From NCBI GenBank assembly GCA_964612085.1, contig CAZTCJ010000054.1, positions 1 to 26,167 of the forward strand: a stretch of DNA of 26,167 bases, given 5' to 3'. This stretch comes from CAZTCJ01 sp964612085. Its GTDB lineage: Bacteria; Pseudomonadota; Alphaproteobacteria; JAJFIK01. This document shows positions 6,859 to 14,444 of the stretch, in pieces. The stretch's first letter is position 1, and the number at the start of each line of letters is the position of its first letter. Under the pieces are notes generated by a model that was not told the origin of the DNA, did not search any database, and worked only from the letters and a program-made list of their open reading frames with translations. Position numbers and translations under genes: made by a program.

Positions 6859-8502
6859 ATGACGAGCAGGTCTGCCCATCCTCACCCCGCGGAAGACGAT
6901 GCCGGCCGAGGCGCGGAAAGCCTCCATGCCGGTCATAATATGGTGCGTGAGCGGATTGCTCTTGGCGATTACACCGCATCCGATGCGTCCGCTCATCAGG
7001 GTGCGCAGGATCTGACGCAGCAATGGCTGCAGATTCGCCGGTGCCTGCGCGAGGAACTGGGTGCGGCGACCTTCAATTCCTGGCTGCGTCCTTTGGAAGT
7101 GATTTCGCTCGGCGACGGCTGCGTGACAATGTCCGTGCCCACCAAGTTCATGCGCGACTGGGTGGAAAAGAACTATGCGGACAAATTGCGCGCCCACTGG
7201 GCTGGCATCGATCCGAGCGTCGGCAAGGTCGATATCCTGCTGAACGGCAAGGCCATGCCGCCTGCGGGCGCGGCCCGTCCGGATGTCGCCCAGCGTCCGT
7301 GCTGGAACCAGGCCGACCGGGCCGTGCCGTTGCCCTCCGCCAGCCAGCGCGAGGCGGTTCAGGCGAGACCTGTTGCGAGCACGCAAGCTGCGGAAGCGCG
7401 CACGGGCCTCGAGCCCAAGATCGCCGCGCCCGGCGTGGTCCGCTCGCCCGCCCATGAGGATGAGCCCGGCGGCCCTCTGGAAGAGAAGAACACCTTCGAC
7501 AATTTCGTCGTCGGCAAATCGAATGAGCTCGCCCATGCGGCCGCGCGCCGGGTGGCGGAATCCGATGCCGTGCCGTTCAATCCCTTGTTCCTGCACGGTG
7601 TGACGGGGCTCGGCAAGACTCATCTGATGCATGCCATCGCCTGGGAAGTGCGCCGCCGCTATCCTGAGCGCAAGGTTATTTATCTGTCTGCTGAGAAATT
7701 CATGTATCAGTTCGTGGCGGCGATCCGCCACCAGAACCAGCTCGCCTTCAAGAAGCAGTTCCGGAATGTGGATCTGCTGATGATCGACGATTTCCAATAC
7801 ATCTCCGGCAAGGCGACCACCCAGGAAGAGTTTTTCCACACTTTCAATGCGCTGGTGGATCATAACCGGCAGGTGGTGATCTCCGCCGACCGTTCGCCCA
7901 GCGATCTGGAGAATGTGGAAGAGCGGATCCGCTCGCGCTTGTCCTGGGGCCTCGTCGCCGATATTCACCCCACGGATTTCGAGCTGCGGCTCGGCATTCT
8001 CCATGCCAAGGCACGAAATGCCGCCGAGATCTACGGCCATATCGACATCCCCGAGGCCGTGCTGGAGTTCCTGGCCCACAAGATCACCTCCAATGTCCGC
8101 GAGCTGGAAGGCGCGCTGCACCGTCTGCTGGCCCATGCGGCCCTGGTCGGCCGTCCGATCAATGTGGACACGGCCCAGGAAGTGCTGCGCCCCCTGATCC
8201 GCGCCAATGCCCGCAAGGTGACCGTGGAGGAGATCCAGCGCCGGGTGGCGGATTACTACGACATCAAGCACCAGGACATGCTGTCGCCCCGCCGGGCGCG
8301 CATGGTGGCCCGGCCCCGGCAGGTGGCCATGTATCTGGCCAAGCAGCTCACCACCCGGTCCCTGCCCGATATCGGGCGCCGGTTCGGCGGCCGGGACCAC
8401 ACCACGGTGATGCACGCGGTGCGTAAAATCGAGGAATTGCGCCGGTCCGATCCCATGATCGACGAGGCTGTCGAGAACCTGCGCCGCCTGCTCGAGACCT
8501 GA
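6859..8502 (+). CDS. dnaA: Chromosomal replication initiator DnaA
   Basis: DnaA binds 9-bp boxes at the origin and, as an ATP filament, melts the DNA and loads the helicase. ATG at 6859 follows AAAGGA by 8 bases and gives 547 residues. After a roughly 50-residue poorly conserved N-terminal extension comes domain I (WLQIRRCLREELGAATFNSW), then a long Pro/Ala-rich linker. The AAA+ domain has Walker A GVTGLGKT (residues 247-254), Walker B LLMIDD (306-311) continuing FQYISGK, and the sensor-2 arginine in NVRELEGALHRL. Domain IV carries the box-recognition signature RRFGGRDHTTVMHAV. The Walker A is GVTGLGKT where many relatives have GGVGLGKT, a conservative change. An upstream extension to 6718 overlaps the rhodanese gene and is rejected. 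Confidence 0.97.
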   Translation: MTSRSAHPHPAEDDAGRGAESLHAGHNMVRERIALGDYTASDASAHQGAQDLTQQWLQIRRCLREELGAATFNSWLRPLEVISLGDGCVTMSVPTKFMRDWVEKNYADKLRAHWAGIDPSVGKVDILLNGKAMPPAGAARPDVAQRPCWNQADRAVPLPSASQREAVQARPVASTQAAEARTGLEPKIAAPGVVRSPAHEDEPGGPLEEKNTFDNFVVGKSNELAHAAARRVAESDAVPFNPLFLHGVTGLGKTHLMHAIAWEVRRRYPERKVIYLSAEKFMYQFVAAIRHQNQLAFKKQFRNVDLLMIDDFQYISGKATTQEEFFHTFNALVDHNRQVVISADRSPSDLENVEERIRSRLSWGLVADIHPTDFELRLGILHAKARNAAEIYGHIDIPEAVLEFLAHKITSNVRELEGALHRLLAHAALVGRPINVDTAQEVLRPLIRANARKVTVEEIQRRVADYYDIKHQDMLSPRRARMVARPRQVAMYLAKQLTTRSLPDIGRRFGGRDHTTVMHAVRKIEELRRSDPMIDEAVENLRRLLET

Positions 8503-8571
8503 GCGCCTGCGCATACGCGGGGCCTTGTCACACTGCTGTGGCGGCCTGGAAATATTCGAATAAAATCAATG

Positions 8572-8622
8572 GGTTGGCTGTGCGGGCCAGCGTGCAAAAT
8601 GCATGCTGTTTCGCAGCCAACC
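8572..8622 (+). terminator. Nested double hairpin downstream of dnaA
   Basis: An outer 9-bp perfect stem (GGTTGGCTG 8572-8580 with CAGCCAACC 8614-8622) encloses an inner 9-bp stem (8588-8596 with 8600-8608, one G-U pair, loop AAA). Between the stems lie 7 and 5 unpaired bases. The element is 70 bases past the dnaA stop and is followed by TGTTATACTCTTT. It could end dnaA transcription or process the transcript; a classical poly-T tail is absent. Confidence 0.5.
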
Positions 8623-8625
8623 TGT

Positions 8626-8631
8626 TATACT
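8626..8631 (+). promoter_or_regulatory. Probable dnaN promoter -10 box
   Basis: TATACT matches the -10 consensus at five of six positions, but no good -35 box lies 16-18 bases upstream because that space is filled by the right arm of the hairpin. If used, transcription would start near 8638 and dnaN would have a leader of about 175 bases. Confidence 0.45.
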
Positions 8632-8724
8632 CTTTAAACATAGAGATTCGCTGTGGGTCAGCGGCCGGTCCGGGCCGTTTATCCGCCGAACGCGCCGGAC
8701 AGGCGGTTTGCCCTTCAAGGACAC

Positions 8725-8753
8725 GCGCTCCCGCGAAACGCGGTGGGGAGCGC
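8725..8753 (+). promoter_or_regulatory. G+C-rich hairpin in the dnaN leader
   Basis: GCGCTCCC (8725-8732) pairs with GGGAGCGC (8746-8753), and an inner GCG/CGC pair closes on AAA, leaving a 4-base bulge. It lies about 60 bases before the dnaN ATG, which has no evident Shine-Dalgarno sequence of its own. A translational or attenuation role is possible. Confidence 0.4.
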
Positions 8754-8811
8754 TGTTGAACCGGTCCCTGCCCGGCGGATCCATCTCTCAAGCCGAGTGC
8801 ACGGTCAGCCT

Positions 8812-9939
8812 ATGAAAATCACCATTGAACGCGCGAGCCTCCTGAAATCCTTGGGCCATGTTCAGAGCATCGTGGAGCGGCGTAACACGATCCCCATCCT
8901 CGCCAATGTCCTGCTCGAGGCCACCGATGGCGCCGTGCGCTTCACGGCCACGGATCTGGATATGGAGGTCGTCGAGCAGGTGCCGGCCGATGTGATCCGG
9001 GAAGGCGCCACCACGGCGCCGGCGCATACGCTGCACGACATCGTGCGCAAGCTGCCGGACGGCTCCCAGGTCCAGCTCGATTTCGCCGAGGGCGATTCCC
9101 GGCTGACCATCCGCGCGGGCCGCGCCGAATTCACTTTGGCCTGTCTGCCCCGGGAAGACTTCCCGTCCATGAGTTCCGGCGATCTGCCCCACAGCTTCGC
9201 GCTGCCCCAGGAGAGCCTGGCGCGCATGGTGGACAAGACGCGCTTCGCCATCTCCACGGAAGAAACCCGCTATTACCTGAACGGGATCTATCTGCATGTG
9301 ACCGAGCCTGCCCCCGGCGGCAACGACCAGGTGCTGCGCGCCGTGGCGACCGACGGCCACCGTTTGGCCCGCTATCAGATTTCCGCGCCCGACGGCGCGC
9401 CCGGCATGCCCGGCGTCATCATCCCGAAAAAGGCCGTCGGCGAATTGCGCAAGCTTGTGGATGAATTCGACGGCCCGATCGACGTGGCCTTGTCGGACGC
9501 CAAGATCCGCTTCGCCTTCGGCTCCACCGTCCTGACCTCCAAGCTGATCGATGGAACGTTCCCGGATTACGCGCGGGTCATTCCGTCGGGCAACGACAAG
9601 GTCCTGGAAGTTCTGGGTAAGGAGTTTACCGAGGCCGTGGACCGGGTCTCGACCATCTCCACGGAAAAATCCCGCGCCGTGAAACTCAATCTGGACGACG
9701 GACGGCTGGTCTTGACCGTGACCAATCCGGACAGCGGCTCCGCGACGGAGGAATTGTCGGTCGATTACGGCGCGTCCGCCTTGGAGATCGGCTTCAATGC
9801 CCGCTATCTGATGGACATCACCGCCCAGCTCGAAGACGACAAGGCCCGCTTCCTGCTGGCCGATGCGGGCTCGCCCACGGTGGTCCACGATACCTCCGAC
9901 GAGGCCGCGCTGTACGTGCTGATGCCGATGCGGGTCTAG
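8812..9939 (+). CDS. dnaN: DNA polymerase III beta subunit (sliding clamp)
   Basis: The clamp is a ring-shaped dimer that holds polymerases and repair proteins on DNA. ATG at 8812 gives MKITIERASLLKSLGHVQSI and 375 residues, the usual size. Conserved features include RRNTIPILANVLLEA near the N-terminus, VATDGHRLARYQI in the second domain, the SKLIDGTFPDYARVIP loop and a C-terminal end LYVLMPMRV, which forms part of the partner-binding pocket. A longer frame back to 8653 reads through the leader hairpin and has no clamp similarity, so it is rejected. recF follows after 16 bases, suggesting dnaN-recF co-transcription. Confidence 0.97.
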   Translation: MKITIERASLLKSLGHVQSIVERRNTIPILANVLLEATDGAVRFTATDLDMEVVEQVPADVIREGATTAPAHTLHDIVRKLPDGSQVQLDFAEGDSRLTIRAGRAEFTLACLPREDFPSMSSGDLPHSFALPQESLARMVDKTRFAISTEETRYYLNGIYLHVTEPAPGGNDQVLRAVATDGHRLARYQISAPDGAPGMPGVIIPKKAVGELRKLVDEFDGPIDVALSDAKIRFAFGSTVLTSKLIDGTFPDYARVIPSGNDKVLEVLGKEFTEAVDRVSTISTEKSRAVKLNLDDGRLVLTVTNPDSGSATEELSVDYGASALEIGFNARYLMDITAQLEDDKARFLLADAGSPTVVHDTSDEAALYVLMPMRV

Positions 9940-9955
9940 GGCTAGGACTGATCTT

Positions 9956-11209
9956 GTGTGGAAAACGCCGTTCATGAGCGGGGAGCGCGCCGCGTCCGGC
10001 CCTGTGACGCCATCGTCCGATGGCGGCGCGGGCGTGCGTCTGGCCGTAACCCGGCTGTCCTTGCGCGATTTCCGCTCCTATTCCCAAGCCGATCTGATGC
10101 TTGACGGGCGGCCCGTCGTGCTGGCGGGCGCCAATGGCGCGGGCAAGACCAATGTGCTCGAAGCCCTGTCCCTGCTGGCGCCGGGCCGGGGTCTGCGCAC
10201 GGCGAAGCTGGCCGAGATGGCGCGCAAGGATCCGGCGGGGGCGGAGGGGTTCGCGGAAAACGCGCTGCCGCGCCCCTGGGCCGTCTCTGTCACGGTGTGT
10301 CAGGGGGCGGACGAAACGAAGATCGGCACCGGCACGGAGCCGGGTACGCCCGAGCGCCGGGTGGTGCGGATCAATGGCGCGCCCGCGGCCAATGCCGGCG
10401 CTTTGTCCGAACGGATCCGGCTTGTCTGGCTCACCCCCGCCATGGACCGGCTGTTCATGGACGGGGCCGCCGGGCGGCGGCGTTTTCTCGACCGTTTGAT
10501 CCTGGGCCATGATCCGGCCCATGGCGCCCGTGCGGCGGCTTATGAGCGGGCCATGCGCGACCGCAACCGGCTGTTGAACGACGGCGTGCGCGATCCTTCG
10601 TGGTTCGAGGCGCTGGAAGCTCAGATGGCTGAACACGGCGCGGCCCTGGCGCAGGCGCGCGTGGCCTATCTCGCCCGGCTGCGCTCGGGCGTTGATGCCT
10701 GGGGCGGCGATCCCCATATGGAAAGCTTCTTCCCGCGCGCGGATCTGGCCCTTGAGGGCGAGGTCGAGGCCTGGGCGGCCCAAGAGCCCCAGGACGCGGT
10801 CCAGGCGCAATTGCAGCGCCGTTTGGCGGACGGACGGCCCCAAGACATGGCGGCCGGGCGCACGCTTCTGGGCCCGCACCGCTGCGATCTCACCGTGCGC
10901 CATCGGGCCAAGGCCATGGCGGCGGGCGACTGTTCGACCGGCGAACAAAAGGCGCTTCTGATCGGTCTGGTGCTGGCCAATGCGCGGCTTGCCATGGAGC
11001 GGGATGGCCGTCCGCCGATCCTGCTTCTGGACGAGATTGCGGCCCATCTCGATGCCGAGAGGCGCGGCGCGCTGTTCGATGAAATTTGCCGTATCGGCGC
11101 TCAGGCCTGGATGACGGGAACGGATACCCATCTGTTCGAAGGCTTTAAGGGCCGTGCCCAGATCATCTGGGTCGAGAATTCACACATGCAGGTCCAGGAC
11201 GGGGCGTGA
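9956..11209 (+). CDS. recF: DNA replication and repair protein RecF
   Basis: RecF is an SMC/ABC-type ATPase that helps load RecA at gaps during recombinational repair. The product has an N-terminal RLSLRDFRSYSQADLML, Walker A GANGAGKT with the family continuation NVLEALSLLAPGRGLR, the signature-like STGEQKALLIGLVLANARL, and Walker B ILLLDEIAAHLD. Length is 417 residues from GTG at 9956, which has AGGA 8 bases upstream. ATG at 9974 is an alternative start giving 411 residues. The gene follows dnaN by 16 bases, and the dnaN-recF-gyrB order is classical. The C-terminal WMTGTDTHLFEGF is also typical. Confidence 0.95.
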   Translation: MWKTPFMSGERAASGPVTPSSDGGAGVRLAVTRLSLRDFRSYSQADLMLDGRPVVLAGANGAGKTNVLEALSLLAPGRGLRTAKLAEMARKDPAGAEGFAENALPRPWAVSVTVCQGADETKIGTGTEPGTPERRVVRINGAPAANAGALSERIRLVWLTPAMDRLFMDGAAGRRRFLDRLILGHDPAHGARAAAYERAMRDRNRLLNDGVRDPSWFEALEAQMAEHGAALAQARVAYLARLRSGVDAWGGDPHMESFFPRADLALEGEVEAWAAQEPQDAVQAQLQRRLADGRPQDMAAGRTLLGPHRCDLTVRHRAKAMAAGDCSTGEQKALLIGLVLANARLAMERDGRPPILLLDEIAAHLDAERRGALFDEICRIGAQAWMTGTDTHLFEGFKGRAQIIWVENSHMQVQDGA

Positions 11210-11250
11210 CGTCACGCGCCGCTTGAGACCGGAACACGGGATTTGCAACG

Positions 11251-13686
11251 GTGGTCAATCCGATGGAAACAACGCCAACGCCACAAGACGAATATGGCGC
11301 CCAGTCGATCAAGGTGCTGCGCGGGCTCGACGCCGTGCGCAAGCGCCCCGGCATGTATATCGGCGATACGGACGACGGTTCGGGCCTGCACCATATGGTC
11401 TATGAGGTCGTGGACAATTCGATCGACGAAGCGCTCGCGGGCTACTGTTCCGGGGTCGAAGTCAATCTGAATGCGGACGGTTCCGTCACCGTGCTCGACA
11501 ACGGCCGGGGCATTCCCACCGATATCCATGACGAAGAAGGGGTGTCGGCGGCCGAAGTGATCATGCCCCTACTCCATGCGGGCGGGAAGTTCGACCAGAA
11601 CTCCTATAAGGTGTCGGGCGGGCTCCATGGGGTTGGCGTTTCGGTGGTGAATGCCCTGTCGGAAGTCCTGACGCTGCGCATCTGGCGGGCCGGGAAAGAG
11701 CACGTCATGACCTTCCGCAATGGCGAGGCGGAAGCGCCGCTGGAGGTTGTTGGCGACTCGAAAGGCCGCACGGGCACGCAGATCACCTTTAAGCCGTCCA
11801 CGGATATTTTCACCAATGTGGAGTTTTCCCTGTCCACGCTGGAACACCGCTTGCGCGAACTGGCCTTCCTGAATTCCGGCGTCGAAATCATCCTGCGCGA
11901 TCACCGCCCGGCCGAGCCGGTCGAGGAGACCATGCAGTACGATGGCGGAATCGAAGCCTTCGTGCGCTATCTGGACCGGACCAAGAACCCGCTGGTGAAG
12001 GATCCCATCGCTGTGACGGCGGAGCGCAACGGCATTACCGTCGATGCGGCCCTGTGGTGGAATGACGGCTATCACGAGAACACGCTGTGCTTCACCAACA
12101 ATATTCCGCAGCGGGACGGCGGCACCCATCTGGCGGGCCTGCGCGCGGCCCTGACCCGTACGGTCAACGGCTACGCCAACGATTCCGGCATCGCCAAGAA
12201 AGAGAAGGTTTCTCTGTCCGGAGACGATTCGCGGGAAGGACTGACCTGCGTTCTGTCGGTGAAAGTCCCGGATCCGAAATTCTCCTCCCAGACGAAAGAC
12301 AAGCTCGTCTCCTCGGAAGTGCGGCCCGTGGTGGAAAGCGTGCTCGCCGAAGGGCTCGGCACCTGGTTCGAGGAGCACCCTAACGAGGCCAAGGCCATCG
12401 TGCAAAAGGTGGTCGATGCCGCCCAGGCCCGCGAAGCCGCTCGCAAGGCCCGCGAACTGACCCGGCGCAAGGGCGCGCTCGACGGCTCGGGCCTGCCCGG
12501 CAAGCTCGCCGACTGCCAGGAACGGGATCCGGCCAAGTCCGAATTGTTCCTGGTGGAGGGCGACTCAGCCGGCGGCTCCGCCAAACAGGCCCGCAACCGC
12601 TCCAATCAGGCGGTCCTGCCCTTGCGCGGCAAGATCCTCAATGTGGAGCGAGCGCGCTTCGACAAGATGCTGTCGTCCACCGAAATCGCCACCCTGATCA
12701 CGGCGCTCGGCACCGGCATCGGGCGGGATGATTTCAATGTCGAGAAGCTGCGCTATCACAAGATCATCATCATGACGGACGCCGATGTGGACGGCGCCCA
12801 TATCCGCACGCTGCTGCTCACCTTCTTCTATCGTCAGATGCCGGAGATTATCGAGCGCGGGCACCTTTACATCGCGCAGCCGCCGCTCTTCAAAGTGAAG
12901 AAAGGCCGCTCCGAGCGCTATCTGAAGGATGAGAAGGAACTCAATGATTATCTGGTGACGGAAGGTCTTGAAGACACCGTCCTGACCCTGGCCTCCGGCG
13001 AACAAAGGGCAGGTTCCGATCTGGCGGAGCTGGTCAATCAGGCCCGGGAGATCAAGATGATCCTGGACCGTCTGCCTGGGAAATATGCCCGCGGTCCGGT
13101 GGAGCAGGCGGCGATCGCGGGCGCGCTCGATCCGGCCGTTCTGACCGATCAGGCGCTCGCCAATGAACGGATCGCCAAACTGGCCGAACGTCTCGACCGG
13201 CTGGCGGATGAAGGCGAAGGCGGCTGGGCCGGTGAGATCACCGAGTCGGGCGACATCCGCATGAGCCGGGACGTGCGCGGCGTGCGCGAAGTACTGCTGA
13301 TCGATACCCATCTGATCGAATCCGCCGATGCGCGGCGGCTTCAGTCCCATGCGGACAGTCTGGGTGCCGTCTATGGCGAGCCCGCGACCCTGACCCGCAA
13401 GGACGCGGAGCTTGTGCTTCATGGGCCGGTCGATCTGTTCGATCATGTGATCGAGGCGGGCCGCAAGGGCATTTCCGTGCAGCGCTATAAGGGTCTGGGC
13501 GAAATGAACCCGGATCAGTTGTGGGAAACCACGCTCGACGTGCAGGCCCGCTCCCTGCTTCAGGTCAAGGTCGATCATGTGGACGAGGCCGACGACATGT
13601 TCAGTAAGCTGATGGGCGATGTGGTCGAACCGCGCCGGGAATTCATTCAGTCGAATGCCCTCAACGTCGCCAATCTCGACGTGTAA
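11251..13686 (+). CDS. gyrB: DNA gyrase subunit B
   Basis: GyrB is the ATPase subunit of gyrase, which introduces negative supercoils. The GHKL ATP site shows EVVDNSIDEALAG (catalytic Glu and Mg-binding Asn), VLDNGRGIP and VSGGLHGVGVSVVNALS. The Toprim domain has ELFLVEGDSAGGSAKQARN with its catalytic Glu and, further on, the metal-binding DADVDGAH. The quinolone-region sequence RGKILNVERARFDKML looks wild type, with no obvious resistance change. The C-terminus keeps QRYKGLGEMNPDQLWETT. GTG at 11251 has GGGA about 9 bases upstream and gives 811 residues; ATG at 11263 would give 807 but has no ribosome site. It follows recF by 41 bases. Confidence 0.96.
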   Translation: MVNPMETTPTPQDEYGAQSIKVLRGLDAVRKRPGMYIGDTDDGSGLHHMVYEVVDNSIDEALAGYCSGVEVNLNADGSVTVLDNGRGIPTDIHDEEGVSAAEVIMPLLHAGGKFDQNSYKVSGGLHGVGVSVVNALSEVLTLRIWRAGKEHVMTFRNGEAEAPLEVVGDSKGRTGTQITFKPSTDIFTNVEFSLSTLEHRLRELAFLNSGVEIILRDHRPAEPVEETMQYDGGIEAFVRYLDRTKNPLVKDPIAVTAERNGITVDAALWWNDGYHENTLCFTNNIPQRDGGTHLAGLRAALTRTVNGYANDSGIAKKEKVSLSGDDSREGLTCVLSVKVPDPKFSSQTKDKLVSSEVRPVVESVLAEGLGTWFEEHPNEAKAIVQKVVDAAQAREAARKARELTRRKGALDGSGLPGKLADCQERDPAKSELFLVEGDSAGGSAKQARNRSNQAVLPLRGKILNVERARFDKMLSSTEIATLITALGTGIGRDDFNVEKLRYHKIIIMTDADVDGAHIRTLLLTFFYRQMPEIIERGHLYIAQPPLFKVKKGRSERYLKDEKELNDYLVTEGLEDTVLTLASGEQRAGSDLAELVNQAREIKMILDRLPGKYARGPVEQAAIAGALDPAVLTDQALANERIAKLAERLDRLADEGEGGWAGEITESGDIRMSRDVRGVREVLLIDTHLIESADARRLQSHADSLGAVYGEPATLTRKDAELVLHGPVDLFDHVIEAGRKGISVQRYKGLGEMNPDQLWETTLDVQARSLLQVKVDHVDEADDMFSKLMGDVVEPRREFIQSNALNVANLDV

Positions 13687-13704
13687 CGTCTCCCGGCCCT
13701 GTGT

Positions 13705-13734
13705 CTGGCGGCGCTTTCCGGACCGCGCTATACT
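13705..13734 (+). promoter_or_regulatory. Candidate promoter after gyrB
   Basis: CTGGCG (13705-13710) and TATACT (13729-13734) are 18 bases apart, upstream of the exported-protein gene. The -10 is good and the -35 weak. A start near 13741 would give a leader of about 50 bases. Confidence 0.45.
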
Positions 13735-13791
13735 CCCTAATCGAACAGGCGCTCAATCAGGGCGCGCAAGGTTTGCGTAAGGGATAGCGTG

Positions 13792-14394
13792 GTGAGAAAC
13801 TGGGCAATCGGCATTGGCTTGTGCGCTTTTTTGGCGGTGTTGACCGCCGTTCCAGCCGGTGCGCAGGGTGATTTGGGCGCTTTCCCCCGGGTTGAAGCTG
13901 AAAATCTCGATGGTGTGACCTATCGGCTGCCGGGCGATTTCACCGGCCGCTACAATATCGTGCTGCTGGCCTTCGATACCCGCCAGCAGCGGGATGTGGA
14001 CCGTTGGGTCCAGGCCATGGACGATCTGTTCAGCGGCGGTCCGGGCCTGCAGACCTATCAGGTGACCGTGGCGGGCCGGCAGAATGCCATCGGCCGGTTT
14101 TTCATCGACCGGCAGATCCGCTCGGGCGAGCCCGAGGCCGAGAGCCGGCGTCGGGCCTTCACCGTCTTCGAGCCCCAGTCCACCTTTCTGAAATCGCTCA
14201 ATCTGCCCAGTTCCCGGCGCGTTTACGTGCTGGTGGTGAGCCAGCAGGGCACGGTCCTGCACCGGGAGGATGGGGTTGTCAACGAGCGCAAGCTGCGCAA
14301 TCTGGCGTCCGCGCTCAACACCGCCATTCGCGGCGGCCTGTTATCGTCCACCACGCCTCCGGCGCCGCCCGCCCGCTCATTCAGCAATCCTTAA
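13792..14394 (+). CDS. Exported protein, thioredoxin-like fold suspected, no mature cysteine
   Basis: I cannot assign a function. The first 25 residues form a signal peptide ending in AGA before QGDLG, so the mature protein should be periplasmic. The mature part begins FPRVEAENLDGVTYRLPGDF and continues YNIVLLAFDTRQQRDVDRW, a pattern like the first strand and helix of redoxin or thioredoxin-fold proteins. Later strands RRVYVLVVSQQGTVLHREDG fit the same fold. The only cysteine is in the signal peptide, so it cannot act as a thiol redox protein. Two GTG codons (13789 and 13792) can start it; AAGGGA at 13779-13784 is better spaced for 13792. It lies between gyrB and a penicillin-binding protein, 50 bases before the latter. 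Confidence 0.75.
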   Translation: MRNWAIGIGLCAFLAVLTAVPAGAQGDLGAFPRVEAENLDGVTYRLPGDFTGRYNIVLLAFDTRQQRDVDRWVQAMDDLFSGGPGLQTYQVTVAGRQNAIGRFFIDRQIRSGEPEAESRRRAFTVFEPQSTFLKSLNLPSSRRVYVLVVSQQGTVLHREDGVVNERKLRNLASALNTAIRGGLLSSTTPPAPPARSFSNP

Positions 14395-14412
14395 AGCCTG
14401 ACCGTCAGGTAT

Positions 14413-14439
14413 GGCCCTGTTTTTGAGGTGAACAGGGTC
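14413..14439 (+). promoter_or_regulatory. Hairpin covering the ribosome site of the penicillin-binding protein gene
   Basis: GGCCCTGTT (14413-14421) pairs with AACAGGGTC (14431-14439) through nine positions including one G-U. The right arm contains AGGG, the only Shine-Dalgarno-like sequence at the proper distance (7 bases) from ATG at 14445. The hairpin would therefore hide the ribosome site; alternatively it marks the end of the upstream transcript. Confidence 0.45.
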
Positions 14440-14444
14440 GAAAC

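Larger units (their letters stand above)
8503..8811. other. Structured dnaA-dnaN intergenic region
   Basis: These 309 bases contain, in order, a palindrome TATTCGAATA (8553-8562) in an A+T-rich patch, a nested hairpin (8572-8622), a TATACT box (8626-8631), a GATTC site of the GANTC type methylated by CcrM in alphaproteobacteria (8645-8649), and a G+C-rich hairpin (8725-8753). The nearest things to DnaA boxes are TGTGGGTCA and TTATCCGCC, both poor. No protein-coding frame here is convincing. Confidence 0.6.

Noticed and set aside
6817..8514. A 565-residue frame antisense to dnaA, and similar long antisense frames over dnaN and recF
   Set aside because: They mirror well-supported genes, are rich in His/Gln/Arg/Gly as expected from reversed GC-rich codons, and have no recognisable domain.
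8651..8684. DnaA boxes between dnaA and dnaN (TGTGGGTCA, TTATCCGCC)
   Set aside because: Each differs from the consensus at two or more positions and there is no cluster, so an origin is not supported.
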